This document shows, piece by piece, positions 9,320 through 18,207 of a stretch of 64,000 bases of DNA. The stretch lies in the NCBI GenBank assembly GCA_030817875.1, contig JAUSZU010000001.1, positions 3,534,001 through 3,598,000 of the forward strand, read 5' to 3'. Origin of the DNA: Flavobacterium sp. W4I14. Its GTDB lineage: Bacteria; Bacteroidota; Bacteroidia; Sphingobacteriales; Sphingobacteriaceae. Position 1 is the stretch's first letter, and each line of letters starts with the position of its first letter. The position numbers were made by a program, and so were the translations under genes. Below the pieces are notes generated by a model. It ran no database searches. It was given only the letters and a program-made list of their open reading frames with translations, and was not told where the DNA came from.

Positions 9320-10110
9320 TTTGTTTTTTGCAAAGCAAGGTTCATTGCCTCTAGGGTACTGTAGTCCTTCTTTCCGCTCCTATCTTTTTGTGATCGTAAG
9401 CAAATGATGATTGGCGCTGCAACAAAAAGGATAACCGTTGCAATAAGGTTTATTGAACCAAGGCTTGTACATCAAGACTACAGCCCGGTATCAACTGTAA
9501 AATTAAAGGGGGCCTGTATCGGTTTGCTTGCAGGCAAGAAGTGTTTAGCCCAGGGCGTAGCAGCATCCCGAATGTCATTAAGTTAAGCACCGCGTTCGTC
9601 AGTCTGAGCGTAGTCGAAGACTTCTCAAGATTGATAAATCGCAAATAAATGCCCCTTCGACTACACCATTAATGATATTATTTTGTAATCAACTAAACAT
9701 GAGTGATTTATACCAAAAGCGCATTTCCATCCAACTAGGCCATAGCACTGTATCCCCGTTCTACTTAAATCCGGCCTAACAAATTTTTCGGGCTCCACCG
9801 ACACAGCCAACCTACTTGCTTCGAAAGAAAAATTTTCAGCCGGTGTTTTTTGTTTCTTTTTGACACCAAAAAGAAAGAGCCCATCGGCGGCGGTGAGCCG
9901 AGGAAAGCATGAGCTGTAGGGTAAAAAAATAATCAATTATATGCGTCATTAATATTGCTTTTTATACAATAAATTAACCCTCAGGGTGCCATCTTTTTGC
10001 GATTTATCCCTTACATTGAGTGGCATCCCTAAAGCGCAGCTTAAAGAAACCGCGGAGAACAGGAACAAACACTAATAGCTGTACGAGTTCTGCGCTCCAA
10101 AAAAATTAAA
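9320..10110 (-). repeat. Repeat A, copy 1 (inverted, split by repeat B)
   Basis: Reverse-complemented, 9320-9590 plus 10015-10110 match the copies at 14,820-15,135 and 15,177-15,925. Landmarks shared with the other copies are CCTTATTGCA...TATCCTTTTTGTT (near 9425-9460), ACACTTCTTGCC...ACCGATACAG (near 9510-9550), and GTACAGCTATTAGTGTTTGTTCC (near 10,045-10,075). Repeat B sits inside it. No transposase or other protein is encoded. Confidence 0.75.
9592..10010 (+). repeat. Repeat B, copy 1
   Basis: This stretch of about 420 bases is repeated at 15,345-15,810. It starts with GTCAGTCTGAGCGTAGTCGA (9598-9617), whose GTAGTCGAAG (9610-9619) can pair with CTTCGACTAC (9655-9664). It then runs through TTCTACTTAAATC and the near-identical block around 9837-9920, and ends at AACCCTCAGGG. 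A 91-codon frame on the minus strand (9661-9936) lies within it but is not kept in copy 2, so I treat the unit as non-coding. Confidence 0.8.
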
Positions 10111-10132
10111 GCCTCGTATAAAATGTTCCAGT

Positions 10133-11470
10133 TTACTCACAAGGTCCATTCCTTTCATCTATCCGTTTCAATATAAAAGATAGTACCATGGCATAAGCTA
10201 CATAGGCCACAAATACAAAAAAACCAAGCTGAAGCGCTGAATTGTTGGCTGTAACGGTTTTAAGCGTTTCACTCTGTACATTCAATCCTGAAAGCTGGCT
10301 CTTCAATATACCGTTCAGGCCAATATAGGTCATGGCAATGCCAACCACCATTACATCTGCCATATCCCATTTACCAAGGTCGAAGGCGAGGAAGCGCAGT
10401 ACTTTTCTGCTGCCAAAAAGATGTCCGCAGGAAACATGAACCCCTCTGGCAATAATCCGTAGCAAAGGCAATACCACCACAAAAACAAGCAACAGTACAC
10501 CAACTAGTACCGCATCAGGCTTTGGTTGTTCAATCAGTGTTCCTATAATACCAAGTATGCTTTTGCTCTGAAAGAACAGCACCTGGTTATTGAAAGCAAT
10601 CTTATCACCTAAAAGACCGAATTCGAGCGACTGGATGCGCGCATCAACCTCTATAATCGGCGAGGTAACGCCAACAGTAAGCAAAATCACCGCAAATAAC
10701 AGCGACATGATAAATAATGGTACATGCAACTGTACCGATTTTCTTAAAAAAAGCCATAATAAGAGTGCAATGGCTACGCAGCCCAGCATCCCCAACCCAC
10801 ATTTAAAAGTCTCTATTTTCATCTGTGCAAGCCTTGAGTTTATTAAACGGTCGTAAGCGGTTGCATTAGCAACATGATACTTATGGTAGATATTCTGCTC
10901 TACAGTGGTAATGGTGGTATCGGTACTGTCATAGGTCTGATTTTCCAGTTCATCTAACTTACTCGTTGCTACCCCCTTGAGCCTTTTCAGGCTTGTTGGA
11001 CTGGTAATTTTAGCTACAATAGTTTTCGCAAAAGAAGGAACCTGTGCGTGGAGCTCATCAACATCAACAAAACTGTTAAAGGCCAATTTTTTCAGTTTAC
11101 CGCCAAGGGTTTTCTGGGGCTTGGTCACCTCTGATACTGCCTTATTTACCAACCCATGCAGCTCTTTTTCAACCTCCTTGCGCATGTCTTTTTTCTGTTT
11201 TGCAGTTAAGTTAAAGCCTTTTACCCTTCTGTCAACAACTGCCGAAATTTTTTCTCCCCACCGGTCAACCGAGAATATTCCAAAAGTGATATTGTTCGAC
11301 AAGCTGTAGTCTTCTTTGATCCGTTTCTGTTCGTAAGAAAGTGAATGGAAGCGGTAGCCAAAATAGGCCTCGCCCAGCAAAAGGATGCTGAGACCAACAA
11401 TCAGCGCAAGTGGTGCAAACCAGTTCTTTTTGGTGTGGATATTTTGAGGGGTATTTGTTGTAGTTGCCAT
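10133..11470 (-). CDS. PqiA-like integral membrane protein, paralog 1
   Basis: The protein has 445 residues. One N-terminal span (about 16-36) is followed by a 180-residue lysine-rich, helical domain predicted outside the membrane (about 37-215), then four or more spans. The second half resembles paraquat-inducible protein A: LPLLRIIARG and GKWDMADVMVVG, the latter matching PqiA's 'GRWSMIDVFVV' region, then TYIGLNG. PqiA proteins work with MCE-domain proteins in membrane-lipid transport in Proteobacteria; no MCE gene lies nearby here. The zinc-ribbon cysteines of classical PqiA are not seen. It lies 28 bases after a close paralog, from which it plainly arose by duplication. Confidence 0.75.
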   Translation of the reverse strand: MATTTNTPQNIHTKKNWFAPLALIVGLSILLLGEAYFGYRFHSLSYEQKRIKEDYSLSNNITFGIFSVDRWGEKISAVVDRRVKGFNLTAKQKKDMRKEVEKELHGLVNKAVSEVTKPQKTLGGKLKKLAFNSFVDVDELHAQVPSFAKTIVAKITSPTSLKRLKGVATSKLDELENQTYDSTDTTITTVEQNIYHKYHVANATAYDRLINSRLAQMKIETFKCGLGMLGCVAIALLLWLFLRKSVQLHVPLFIMSLLFAVILLTVGVTSPIIEVDARIQSLEFGLLGDKIAFNNQVLFFQSKSILGIIGTLIEQPKPDAVLVGVLLLVFVVVLPLLRIIARGVHVSCGHLFGSRKVLRFLAFDLGKWDMADVMVVGIAMTYIGLNGILKSQLSGLNVQSETLKTVTANNSALQLGFFVFVAYVAYAMVLSFILKRIDERNGPCE

Positions 11471-11498
11471 AATAAATCAGTCAGCTTTAATAAACAGG

Positions 11499-12824
11499 TT
11501 AGTGGGCATCATGTGGGGTAATAAACTTCAATATCGTAGAAAGAATGAGGCCATAAAGCACAAAACTGATGAATATAATGTATCCCGGCTGCAGGGCTGT
11601 ATTATTAGTGGTTAAAATGGTAAGTGAATCATTTTTGATATTGAGTGCCTGGAGCTGACCTTCAAGCAGGCCGTTTAGTCCGATGTAAGCCATTAGGATA
11701 GCGATTACAATCACATCGGCCATACTCCACTTGCCCGATTGGAAAGCGAAGTACTTAATAACCCCATTTTCAGCCAAGCGTTTACTGCCCAAAAGATGCA
11801 CCCCTGTTGAGCTCAGTTTGACTACCGGGAAAAGGATGCTGAATACCAATATCAGCACCCCTACCAGGATAGAATCAATTCCAGGCTGGCTAATAAGCAC
11901 CCTTACTACATCCATAATACTTTTACTCTGAAAAAACAGCACCTGATCTTTAAACACCACATGTTCGCCAAGCAGCACAAAATCAAGCGAACGGATTCGG
12001 GCATCCACCTCGATCATCGAGGCAGTAAGGCCTACGAAAAGGAGAATGAATGCAAATAGCAGCGACATTACAAAAAGTGTAACGTGAAGATCCCTGCGTT
12101 TGCGGAGCCCCCACCAAAAACCAAGAACAACCACTACGCAGGCGAGCATACCAAAGGAATAGCCATAAGTTTTTGTGCGGATATCCGCGAGTGAGGCACT
12201 GAGCTTTTTATTGAGCAACCCGGTAGAGGATACCTGATATTTACGGTACATCGCCTTTACAGAAGCGCCGTTTGCAACGAAGGCACTGTCGAGTTTTTCC
12301 TCATCGGCCAACTCGTTAAACTCGCCCATGGCCATTTTGCTCAACTGCCGCTTGTTCTTCGGATTATCTACCTCGGCTATAATTTTCCTGGCAAAACCAG
12401 GTACCTGCGCCCGTATGCTATCAGAGTTCACAAAATTGCGGATCGCAAATTTCTGGATCTTTCCGCTTAAAGTCTTTTTTGGCTTATTCACTAAGGCTTC
12501 AGCCTTATTAATGAGTGCAAGCAGCACCTGCTCTACCTCTGTTTGTAATATTTTTTTTTGTTTTTTGGTCATCTTCAGGTTGCGGACCTGGTGATGCACA
12601 ATCCTGGATACATTGTCCTTCCATTGCTGCACCGAAAACAGCCCATAGGTAATGTTGTTGATATCAGCATAATCTTCCTTAATACGCTCTTGCTGATCAG
12701 AAAGCTCGTGCAGCCTAAATCCGAAATAAGCCTCGGTGCCAAGGAGTATGGAAAGGGAGAGGATGAGCAGAAATTTAGGAAGCAGGGGCTTCCCACTCCC
12801 TGTATTTTTTTTATGTGTTTCCAA
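11499..12824 (-). CDS. PqiA-like integral membrane protein, paralog 2
   Basis: The protein has 441 residues and aligns along its whole length with its neighbour. Shared features: LLGTEAYFGFRLHELS at the first span, NNITYGLFSV after it, KPKKTLSGKIQKFAIRNFV in the extracytoplasmic domain, RAQVPGFARKIIAEV, then SGKWSMADVIVIAILMAYIGL in the PqiA-like half and a final NNTALQPGY. It is transcribed first, with paralog 1 directly behind. I infer that the pair forms a heteromeric membrane complex or has split roles. No gene for an MCE or outer-membrane partner is adjacent. Confidence 0.75.
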   Translation of the reverse strand: METHKKNTGSGKPLLPKFLLILSLSILLGTEAYFGFRLHELSDQQERIKEDYADINNITYGLFSVQQWKDNVSRIVHHQVRNLKMTKKQKKILQTEVEQVLLALINKAEALVNKPKKTLSGKIQKFAIRNFVNSDSIRAQVPGFARKIIAEVDNPKNKRQLSKMAMGEFNELADEEKLDSAFVANGASVKAMYRKYQVSSTGLLNKKLSASLADIRTKTYGYSFGMLACVVVVLGFWWGLRKRRDLHVTLFVMSLLFAFILLFVGLTASMIEVDARIRSLDFVLLGEHVVFKDQVLFFQSKSIMDVVRVLISQPGIDSILVGVLILVFSILFPVVKLSSTGVHLLGSKRLAENGVIKYFAFQSGKWSMADVIVIAILMAYIGLNGLLEGQLQALNIKNDSLTILTTNNTALQPGYIIFISFVLYGLILSTILKFITPHDAH

Positions 12825-13146
12825 GCCTATCGGTTTATGCGGTTTATATCAATTTCTATCTGTTTCCCCTGCCCAAACCAAGAGCAAACGCTTAATGTGC
12901 GCTTACCGATCGGAATATCGGGCCTAATATTGGCAGATAAAACCAACAACACACAAAAAAAGTTTTTGAAAGGTGAAAATATAGTCTGCAGTTGTTTGAA
13001 GGCTGTATTAAATCATTTCATATTGGAATCCCCGTATGTAAACATCCGCCCAGCTAGAGGTAGATTTCATGATCTAAATTAAATCAAACAGATTTACTGA
13101 TCGCTTGTTGAATGATATATCTCATTTTGATCCGATCCGCAATATT
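12825..13146. other. Spacer between divergent genes
   Basis: This gap of about 320 bases must hold the start signals of the PqiA-like pair (minus) and the DoxX-like gene (plus). I searched it by eye for TAnnTTTG on both strands and found no exact match. No RNA gene or convincing repeat is seen. Confidence 0.4.
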
Positions 13147-13545
13147 ATGAAAGAGGAAAACATAAAAAAAGCCGCCAGGATATTGTTGGGCGCAGGTTTA
13201 ATTACAGCAGGAATTGGCCATTTAACTTTTGCGCGTAAGCCTTTTCAGGCTCAGGTACCCGATTGGGTACCCTTAAAAAAAGATGATACCGTGGTATATT
13301 CTGGTTTGGTTGAAATTGCTTTGGGAAGTGCCTTAATACTTACACCAAAAAAATATGAAGGCACTATAGGCAAAATTGCAGCTGGGTTATTTGTGAGTGT
13401 GTTCCCGGGAAATATCGCTCAGTTTGCACATAAACGAAGTGCTTTTGGGCTGAATACCGATGGAAAGCGATTCCTGCGTTTATTCTTTCAACCCGTGCTT
13501 GTTTACTGGGCATTAAAAGCGACAAAGCCTAAGCAGTTACGGTGA
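13147..13545 (+). CDS. DoxX-like membrane protein
   Basis: The protein has 132 residues from ATG 13147 (MKEENIKKAARIL); a longer frame to 13105 adds an unlikely leader. Four hydrophobic helices are visible: ARILLGAGLITAGIGHL, a second around GLVEIALGSALIL, a third around IAAGLFVSVFPGNIAQF, and a last near VLVYWAL. The W-V-P after the first helix and the E in GLVEIALG fit the DoxX/DoxD family, inner-membrane proteins of mostly unknown role, some linked to quinol or redox stress. It stands alone. Confidence 0.75.
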   Translation: MKEENIKKAARILLGAGLITAGIGHLTFARKPFQAQVPDWVPLKKDDTVVYSGLVEIALGSALILTPKKYEGTIGKIAAGLFVSVFPGNIAQFAHKRSAFGLNTDGKRFLRLFFQPVLVYWALKATKPKQLR

Positions 13546-13708
13546 GTTTAATGGTTTCAAAAATAATTGCCCAGCTTTTTTCCAGGCCATCATACTATGC
13601 CATGCTGCGTTCGGAGCTATACGTTTAGCATCAGTTAACCAATAAACTGGGCAATTAACCATGAACTATTGACTAATGAACCAAAGACCAATTAACCAGC
13701 CCTACGTT

Positions 13709-14704
13709 TCAAGCTTTACCAAGCTGGTCAATTTTTTTCACCACATCTATTAAACGGCTGCTGTAACCAAATTCGTTATCGTACCAGCCCACCACTTTAA
13801 CCAGATCACCAACGATAGAAGTTAATAACGAATCGAAAATACAGGAATGTGGGTTGTCTATAATATCGACCGATACAATTGGATCTTCAGTATACTCAAT
13901 GAGGCCTTTCAATTCGTTTTGTGCAGCGTATTTAAAAGCTGCATTAATTTCTTCGATGCTTGTCTTTTTCTTTAACAAACAGGTAAAATCGGTTAACGAT
14001 CCATTTAAAACCGGAACCCTGATTCCTGCTCCACCTAAACGGCCATCCAGTTCCGGAAAAATATGGGTAATGGCTTTTGCCGCCCCTGTTGTGGTTGGAA
14101 TGATGGAGGATGAAGCTGCCCTTGCCCTGCGTAGATCTTTATGGTTTGCATCGTGCAGATTCTGATCGCCTGTCATCGAGTGGATGGTCGTAATATACCC
14201 CTCTTCAACGCCCCAGTTATCGTTCAGAATCTTAATCATCGGGGCAATATTATTCGTTGTACAACTGGCATTTGAGAGTATAGGGCTACTCAAATCAATC
14301 TGATGGTCGTTCACACCTAATACCACCATCGGAATATCATCAGCGGCCGGAGCTGAGATGAGCACTTGTTTTGCGCCTGATGTAATGTGTTTTTCTGCCA
14401 GTGATTTGGTTAGATTTTTACCAGTACAATCGATAACAAGATCCACTCTAAGTGCCGACCAAGGCAATTCATCGGCATCCTTGATCGCGAAAACCGGAAT
14501 AGAAAGCTGATTAATGACCAATGCATCAGGTTTTGCAGAAACATTACCTGCGAAAACACCATGAACAGTATCGTACTTAAATAAATGAGCCATCGTTTTG
14601 GCATCTGCCAGGTCGTTAATCGCTACTACTTCAAATCCCTCAGCCAATGCTAAGCGTAAAAATGTTCTTCCTATTCTACCAAAACCATTTATTGCCAGCC
14701 TCAT
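13709..14704 (-). CDS. gap: Glyceraldehyde-3-phosphate dehydrogenase, type I
   Basis: The protein has 331 residues, standard length. It oxidises glyceraldehyde-3-phosphate with NAD+ and phosphate to 1,3-bisphosphoglycerate in glycolysis. INGFGRIGR (5-13) is the dinucleotide-binding start. D31 in AINDL suggests NAD preference. The catalytic Cys is C148 in SNASCTTN and its partner His is H175 in TTIHSMTGDQ. YDNEFGYS near the end is conserved. A well-formed promoter lies upstream. Its product is the substrate of the Pgk encoded at 7,518-8,711. Many Bacteroidota carry more than one gap; whether this is the main one cannot be told here. Confidence 0.97.
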   Translation of the reverse strand: MRLAINGFGRIGRTFLRLALAEGFEVVAINDLADAKTMAHLFKYDTVHGVFAGNVSAKPDALVINQLSIPVFAIKDADELPWSALRVDLVIDCTGKNLTKSLAEKHITSGAKQVLISAPAADDIPMVVLGVNDHQIDLSSPILSNASCTTNNIAPMIKILNDNWGVEEGYITTIHSMTGDQNLHDANHKDLRRARAASSSIIPTTTGAAKAITHIFPELDGRLGGAGIRVPVLNGSLTDFTCLLKKKTSIEEINAAFKYAAQNELKGLIEYTEDPIVSVDIIDNPHSCIFDSLLTSIVGDLVKVVGWYDNEFGYSSRLIDVVKKIDQLGKA

Positions 14705-14723
14705 TATTATAAAAATTAGAGCG

Positions 14724-14752
14724 CAAAATTAGTATTTATTTATCAAAGCAAA
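14724..14752 (-). promoter_or_regulatory. Promoter of gap (-33 and -7)
   Basis: On the minus strand TTTG (complement of 14,749-14,752), 17 bases, then TAATTTTG (complement of 14,724-14,731): an exact fit to the Bacteroidota TTTG-N17-TAnnTTTG promoter. The -7 box ends 19 bases before the ATG. Confidence 0.7.
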
Positions 14753-14819
14753 GACCTCATTATATAAGATGGAAAAGTGATGATGAAACCTTATTTCAGC
14801 GGATACTTTGTCATCTGCT

Positions 14820-15135
14820 TAAAAAAATAAGATTCTTTTTTAGGAGCGCAGCGCCTGTACAGCTATTAATGTTTGTTCCCGTTCTTCGCTATATCCCTGC
14901 GCTGCGCTCCGGGGATGCCGCTGCGACCGGGGCTAGGCACTTCTAATCTGCAAGGAAAACCGATACAAAGCTGCCTGAAGTTTTGTGCTACAAGCCCAGG
15001 TTAAACAAACCTTATTGCAGCGGGTATCCTTTTTGTTGTACCAACCAACAAAATCGAGCTAAGCATCACGAAAAGATAGGAGTGGAAAGAAGGACTGCCC
15101 TAACCGATAGGCACTACAACTGCTTTACTAAGCAA
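14820..15135 (+). repeat. Repeat A, copy 2 (uninterrupted)
   Basis: This is the only unbroken copy, about 310 bases. It begins with a T-run and AGCGCAGCGCCTGTACAGC, contains TTTGTTCCCGTTCTTCGCTA, GGGGATGCCGCTGCGACC, ACTTCTAATCTGCAAGGAAA and ACCTTATTGCAGCGGGTATC, and ends at GAAAGAAGGACTGCCC...CTGCTTTACTAAG. The part up to about 14,960 is matched nearly base for base by copy 3 at 15,190-15,330. It has no open frame of note. Confidence 0.8.
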
Positions 15136-15176
15136 AAGTAAATTAACTTTAGGAGCACAAAGTTCGCTACTTTTTT

Positions 15177-15925
15177 AAAACAATAAAGTTCTTTTTTCTG
15201 AAGCGCAAAGCCTGTACAACTATTAATGTTTGTTCCCGTTCTTCGCTATATATCCCTATGCTGCGCTCCGGGGATGCCGCTGCGACCGGGGCTAGGCACT
15301 TCTAATCTACAAGGAAACCGATAAATCACAGCAAAGTTAATACCGAGGCGGTCAGTCTGAGTGTAGTCGAAGACTTCTAGAATCTGATAAATTAAAAAGA
15401 GAGGCTCTTCGACTACGCACCATTGACGTTATTTCGTAATCAATTATTAAGAGAATTTAATTCGTTTTTGCATTTCCATCCAGCTAGGCCACAGCACATT
15501 ATCTCCGTTCTACTTAAATCTGGCCTAACAAATTTTTCGGGCAGTACTGACCAGGCCAAACCACTACCTTAGAAAGAAAACGGCGAAGCCCTCATGAATG
15601 CAACTGAAAGTTACAAACAACAAATGAATAAATTTTCAGCCGGTGTTTTTTGTTCCTTTTTGACATCAAAAAGGAAGAGCCCATCGGCGGCGGTGAGCCG
15701 AGGAAAGCATGAGCTGTAGAGTAAAAAAACAATCAACTATATACGTCATTAATATTGATTTTTATACAATAATTAACCCTCAGGGCGACACCTTTTCTCG
15801 TTTCGCCCTAAACTAATAGCATTGACTTCGACTGTTGCTAACCACCACAAAAAGATAAGAGCGAAAAGAAGGATTACCCAAACGGATAGGCAGTACACCT
15901 GCTTTACTAAAAAAGTAAAATTTAT
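15177..15925 (+). repeat. Repeat A, copy 3 (split by repeat B)
   Basis: 15,177-15,340 matches the first half of copy 2. 15,832-15,925 (AAAAAGATAAGAGCG...GAAGGATTACCC...CTGCTTTACTAAAA) matches its end. The middle of the unit is missing, with repeat B in its place. Copies 2 and 3 are direct repeats about 355 bases apart. Confidence 0.75.
15345..15810 (+). repeat. Repeat B, copy 2
   Basis: It begins with GTCAGTCTGAGTGTAGTCGA (15,351-15,370), whose GTAGTCGAAG can pair with CTTCGACTAC (15,407-15,416). It matches copy 1 through CATTTCCATCCAGCTAGGCC and the block ending in the AGGAAAGCATGAGCTGTAG motif, to AACCCTCAGGG. It carries roughly 50 extra bases (near 15,575-15,630) compared with copy 1, which break the frame seen there. 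Confidence 0.8.
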
Positions 15926-15958
15926 TTTTGAAGTACAGGAACATATGCTAAATTAATT

Positions 15959-16981
15959 TTACCTGCCTTTCTTTTTAAGCAGGCCTAAGGTAAGCAAGGT
16001 ATTAAACGCAATGCAGAGACCAATAATAAGCAAAATCAATACAAAATTTCCAAGATGCTGAAGGAAAATGGTGGCAGCTATTGTAGCCAGATTAAACCCG
16101 GCAGTAGAAATTACGATCCAGCTGGCCTTAAACCCTAACTGCTCTAAACGGTGGTGAATGTGGTTACGGTCTCCCTTAAACGGAGACCTCCCTTTTAAAA
16201 TACGGATGGTAAAAACTCGTAATGAGTCGAAAATAGGTACGATCAGTATGGCTACCGCTATTGCTGGCGCAGAATAAAAAGCCGGCTTGCTTCCTCCGGT
16301 AAACTTATTGAGTTCTATAAACTTAATGGCTAATGCCGCAGAAATAAGCCCGATGATCAGTGCACCCGTATCGCCCATAAATATTTTAGCTGGAAACCAA
16401 TTGTATTTTAAAAAGCCTGCAATAGCACCGGCGAGGGCAAAGGCAATAAATGCATAGGGCACCTGCCCCATCGAAGAAAACAAAATACCGAAAACCAGGC
16501 TCGTTAAAATGCCGATTCCACCTGCCAATCCGTCAATGCCATCTATTAAATTAAATGCGTTATTCAGAAAAATAATCAATGCAATCGAAAAAAGGCTTCC
16601 CCACAAAGGCGCCATATCTCCAATACCCAATACACCGTACAAACTTGTTAAACGGAAAGCACCAAAAAAAACCAGGATAAAGGCTACTACGATCTGCAAA
16701 ATAAATTTTGTACTGGTATTGGTGCCATAAACATCGTCTTTTAAACCAAGTGCTGCAAGGATGATGCACGATGCAATTAAAAAATTAGCTTCTTTAAAAT
16801 TAATAATGGCCGAAAAAAGCAAGATACATACGGTAAAACTCCCTACAATGGCCAAGCCACCTAAACGTGAAATATTGCGTTTATGGTTTTTACGGTACAG
16901 GTCGTTTTTATCAAAAAGGCCATACTTTAAAGAAGTATAGATTATGCTTGGAATACTAATAATTACGATTGAAAAGGCCAA
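15959..16981 (-). CDS. WecA/MraY-type undecaprenyl-phosphate sugar-1-phosphate transferase
   Basis: The protein has 340 residues and about ten membrane spans. It would load the first sugar-1-phosphate (usually GlcNAc-1-P) from its UDP form onto undecaprenyl phosphate, starting a surface glycan at the inner membrane's cytoplasmic face. Family signatures are KNHKRNISRLGG (31-42), the Asp pair D82-D83 in LKDDV, NLIDGIDGLAGG (144-155) with catalytic Asp residues, FMGDTGAL (201-208) and GDRNHIHHRL near 270. It is likely the initiating enzyme for the nearby polysaccharide locus, although it is on the opposite strand. Only a TTG (16,981) is available as start, with an in-frame TAG five codons upstream, and the first span is slightly short for the family. 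Confidence 0.9.
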   Translation of the reverse strand: MAFSIVIISIPSIIYTSLKYGLFDKNDLYRKNHKRNISRLGGLAIVGSFTVCILLFSAIINFKEANFLIASCIILAALGLKDDVYGTNTSTKFILQIVVAFILVFFGAFRLTSLYGVLGIGDMAPLWGSLFSIALIIFLNNAFNLIDGIDGLAGGIGILTSLVFGILFSSMGQVPYAFIAFALAGAIAGFLKYNWFPAKIFMGDTGALIIGLISAALAIKFIELNKFTGGSKPAFYSAPAIAVAILIVPIFDSLRVFTIRILKGRSPFKGDRNHIHHRLEQLGFKASWIVISTAGFNLATIAATIFLQHLGNFVLILLIIGLCIAFNTLLTLGLLKKKGR

Positions 16982-17223
16982 AATAAAATATGGCTATACA
17001 AAAATAGTCAGGACTGGTATTCAGGATATCTTTTAGCAAAACTTATGGGGACTTGCAGGCAAATATAACTATACTAAGATAAACAAAATTGTGCCGTAAA
17101 ATGTTTGACATGATATAAATCAAATGTGACGTGGATTTATAATGGTATTTGCTTATCGAACATCAGATTACGTAGAAAGGCTGGTGTTGCTATTATTGAC
17201 AGATCCAAGTAGAGTGATCGTCT

Positions 17224-17311
17224 TTCCCGCGCAGGCGGGAATCTTAAAGCGCACGCTTAGCGATCGTTGTAAGATTGCTTCGTCGGCTGAAAAAGCCTTC
17301 TCGCAATGACG
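17224..17311. repeat. Pair of intergenic hairpin repeats
   Basis: TTCCCGC / GCGGGAA with a GCAG loop (17,224-17,241) is followed by AAGATTGCTTCGTCGGC...GCCTTCTCGCAATGACG (17,271-17,311). Both are common mobile intergenic palindromes. They fill the 378-base gap between the WecA-type gene's 5' end and the 3' end of the next minus-strand gene. Confidence 0.6.
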
Positions 17312-17359
17312 ATAATTTGAGGAGATTTATTCCCTTTAAATTCTTCTTCGGGAAAGAAT

Positions 17360-18100
17360 TTAAAACTGGCTGAGTTTACTCAGCTTTTTCCTGATCACAA
17401 CCAAAAGTGGGTGTGGTACACTGTTTCTTTTTAAGGCCATATAATCATTAACAAAAGCAGAGACCCTGCTCATCACCGATTGGTTACTTAGTCCTCCCAT
17501 GCGCATATTCACCATTAAGATAGGCAGGTAAACCGCCGCTATTTTATGGGTATAAAAGTAACGTAATATCAGTTCGTAATCGGCAGCGGTACCCAGATCT
17601 AAGGCATAATCTCCATTTTTTTCAAACAAAGATCTTTTCAAATACAGTGTTGGGTGTGCAGGCATCCAGCCCTTTTTAAGATCCTGAAAGGTGTTTTGCC
17701 TTGATTTCCATGTCCTGATCGTTTTATGTGTTGTGGGATGGATGTAATTGAGGTCGCCATAAAGTCCATCTATTTTCGGGTGATCGATAAAGGTTTTGGC
17801 TACTGATGCCAGTACATCAGGGCGTGCAAATAAATCATCAGCGTTTAAAATCCCGATCACCTCTCCTGTTGCCCTCTGGATTCCTTTATTAATGGCATCG
17901 TATAAACCTTTATCTTTTTCTGAAATAAAATAATCAATTGCGGATTGATTCTCCTGAATAATATTCAATGTCCGGTCTGTCGATCCCCCGTCAATCACCA
18001 GGTATTCTACATCTGGATAGGTTTGCGCCATTACAGAATTAAAACACTCTTGCAAGAATGTTTCTCCATTGTAAACGACCGTAATAAGGGATATCTTCAT
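17360..18100 (-). CDS. Family 2 glycosyltransferase
   Basis: The protein has 246 residues from ATG 18,100 (MKISLITVVYNGETFL); an ATG three codons upstream is also possible. It has the GT-A fold, family 2 signatures: SLITVVYNGETF, EYLVIDGGSTDRT, KDKGLYDAINKGI and the metal-binding ILNADDLF. DGGSTDRT with DKGLYDAINKG is typical of WcaA-like enzymes building extracellular or O-polysaccharides. The C-terminus is basic (RKKLSKLSQF). It has no membrane span, so it acts at the cytoplasmic face. With the WecA-type gene it forms a small minus-strand outpost of the polysaccharide locus. Confidence 0.92.
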   Translation of the reverse strand: MKISLITVVYNGETFLQECFNSVMAQTYPDVEYLVIDGGSTDRTLNIIQENQSAIDYFISEKDKGLYDAINKGIQRATGEVIGILNADDLFARPDVLASVAKTFIDHPKIDGLYGDLNYIHPTTHKTIRTWKSRQNTFQDLKKGWMPAHPTLYLKRSLFEKNGDYALDLGTAADYELILRYFYTHKIAAVYLPILMVNMRMGGLSNQSVMSRVSAFVNDYMALKRNSVPHPLLVVIRKKLSKLSQF

Positions 18101-18207
18101 GGTTACCAAACAGTGGTTCTTCGCTTTTTTAAAAGCTGAAAACTGTGGTAAAGATAAAGAATAGCTTTATATATGCTGAATAGTTTCCTATTCGGGCCAA
18201 AGATGCT

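Noticed and set aside
9661..9936. 91-codon minus-strand open frame in repeat B
   Set aside because: The second copy of the repeat (15,345-15,810) has about 50 extra bases and broken frames, so the reading frame is not maintained. It is probably chance coding in a repeat.
12558..13082. 174-codon plus-strand frame overlapping the PqiA-like gene and the spacer
   Set aside because: Part is antisense to the PqiA-like gene and the rest is low-complexity, with no motif.
9320..15925. Repeats A and B as insertion sequences
   Set aside because: No transposase frame, clear terminal inverted repeats or confirmed target duplications are visible, so I call them non-coding repeats only.
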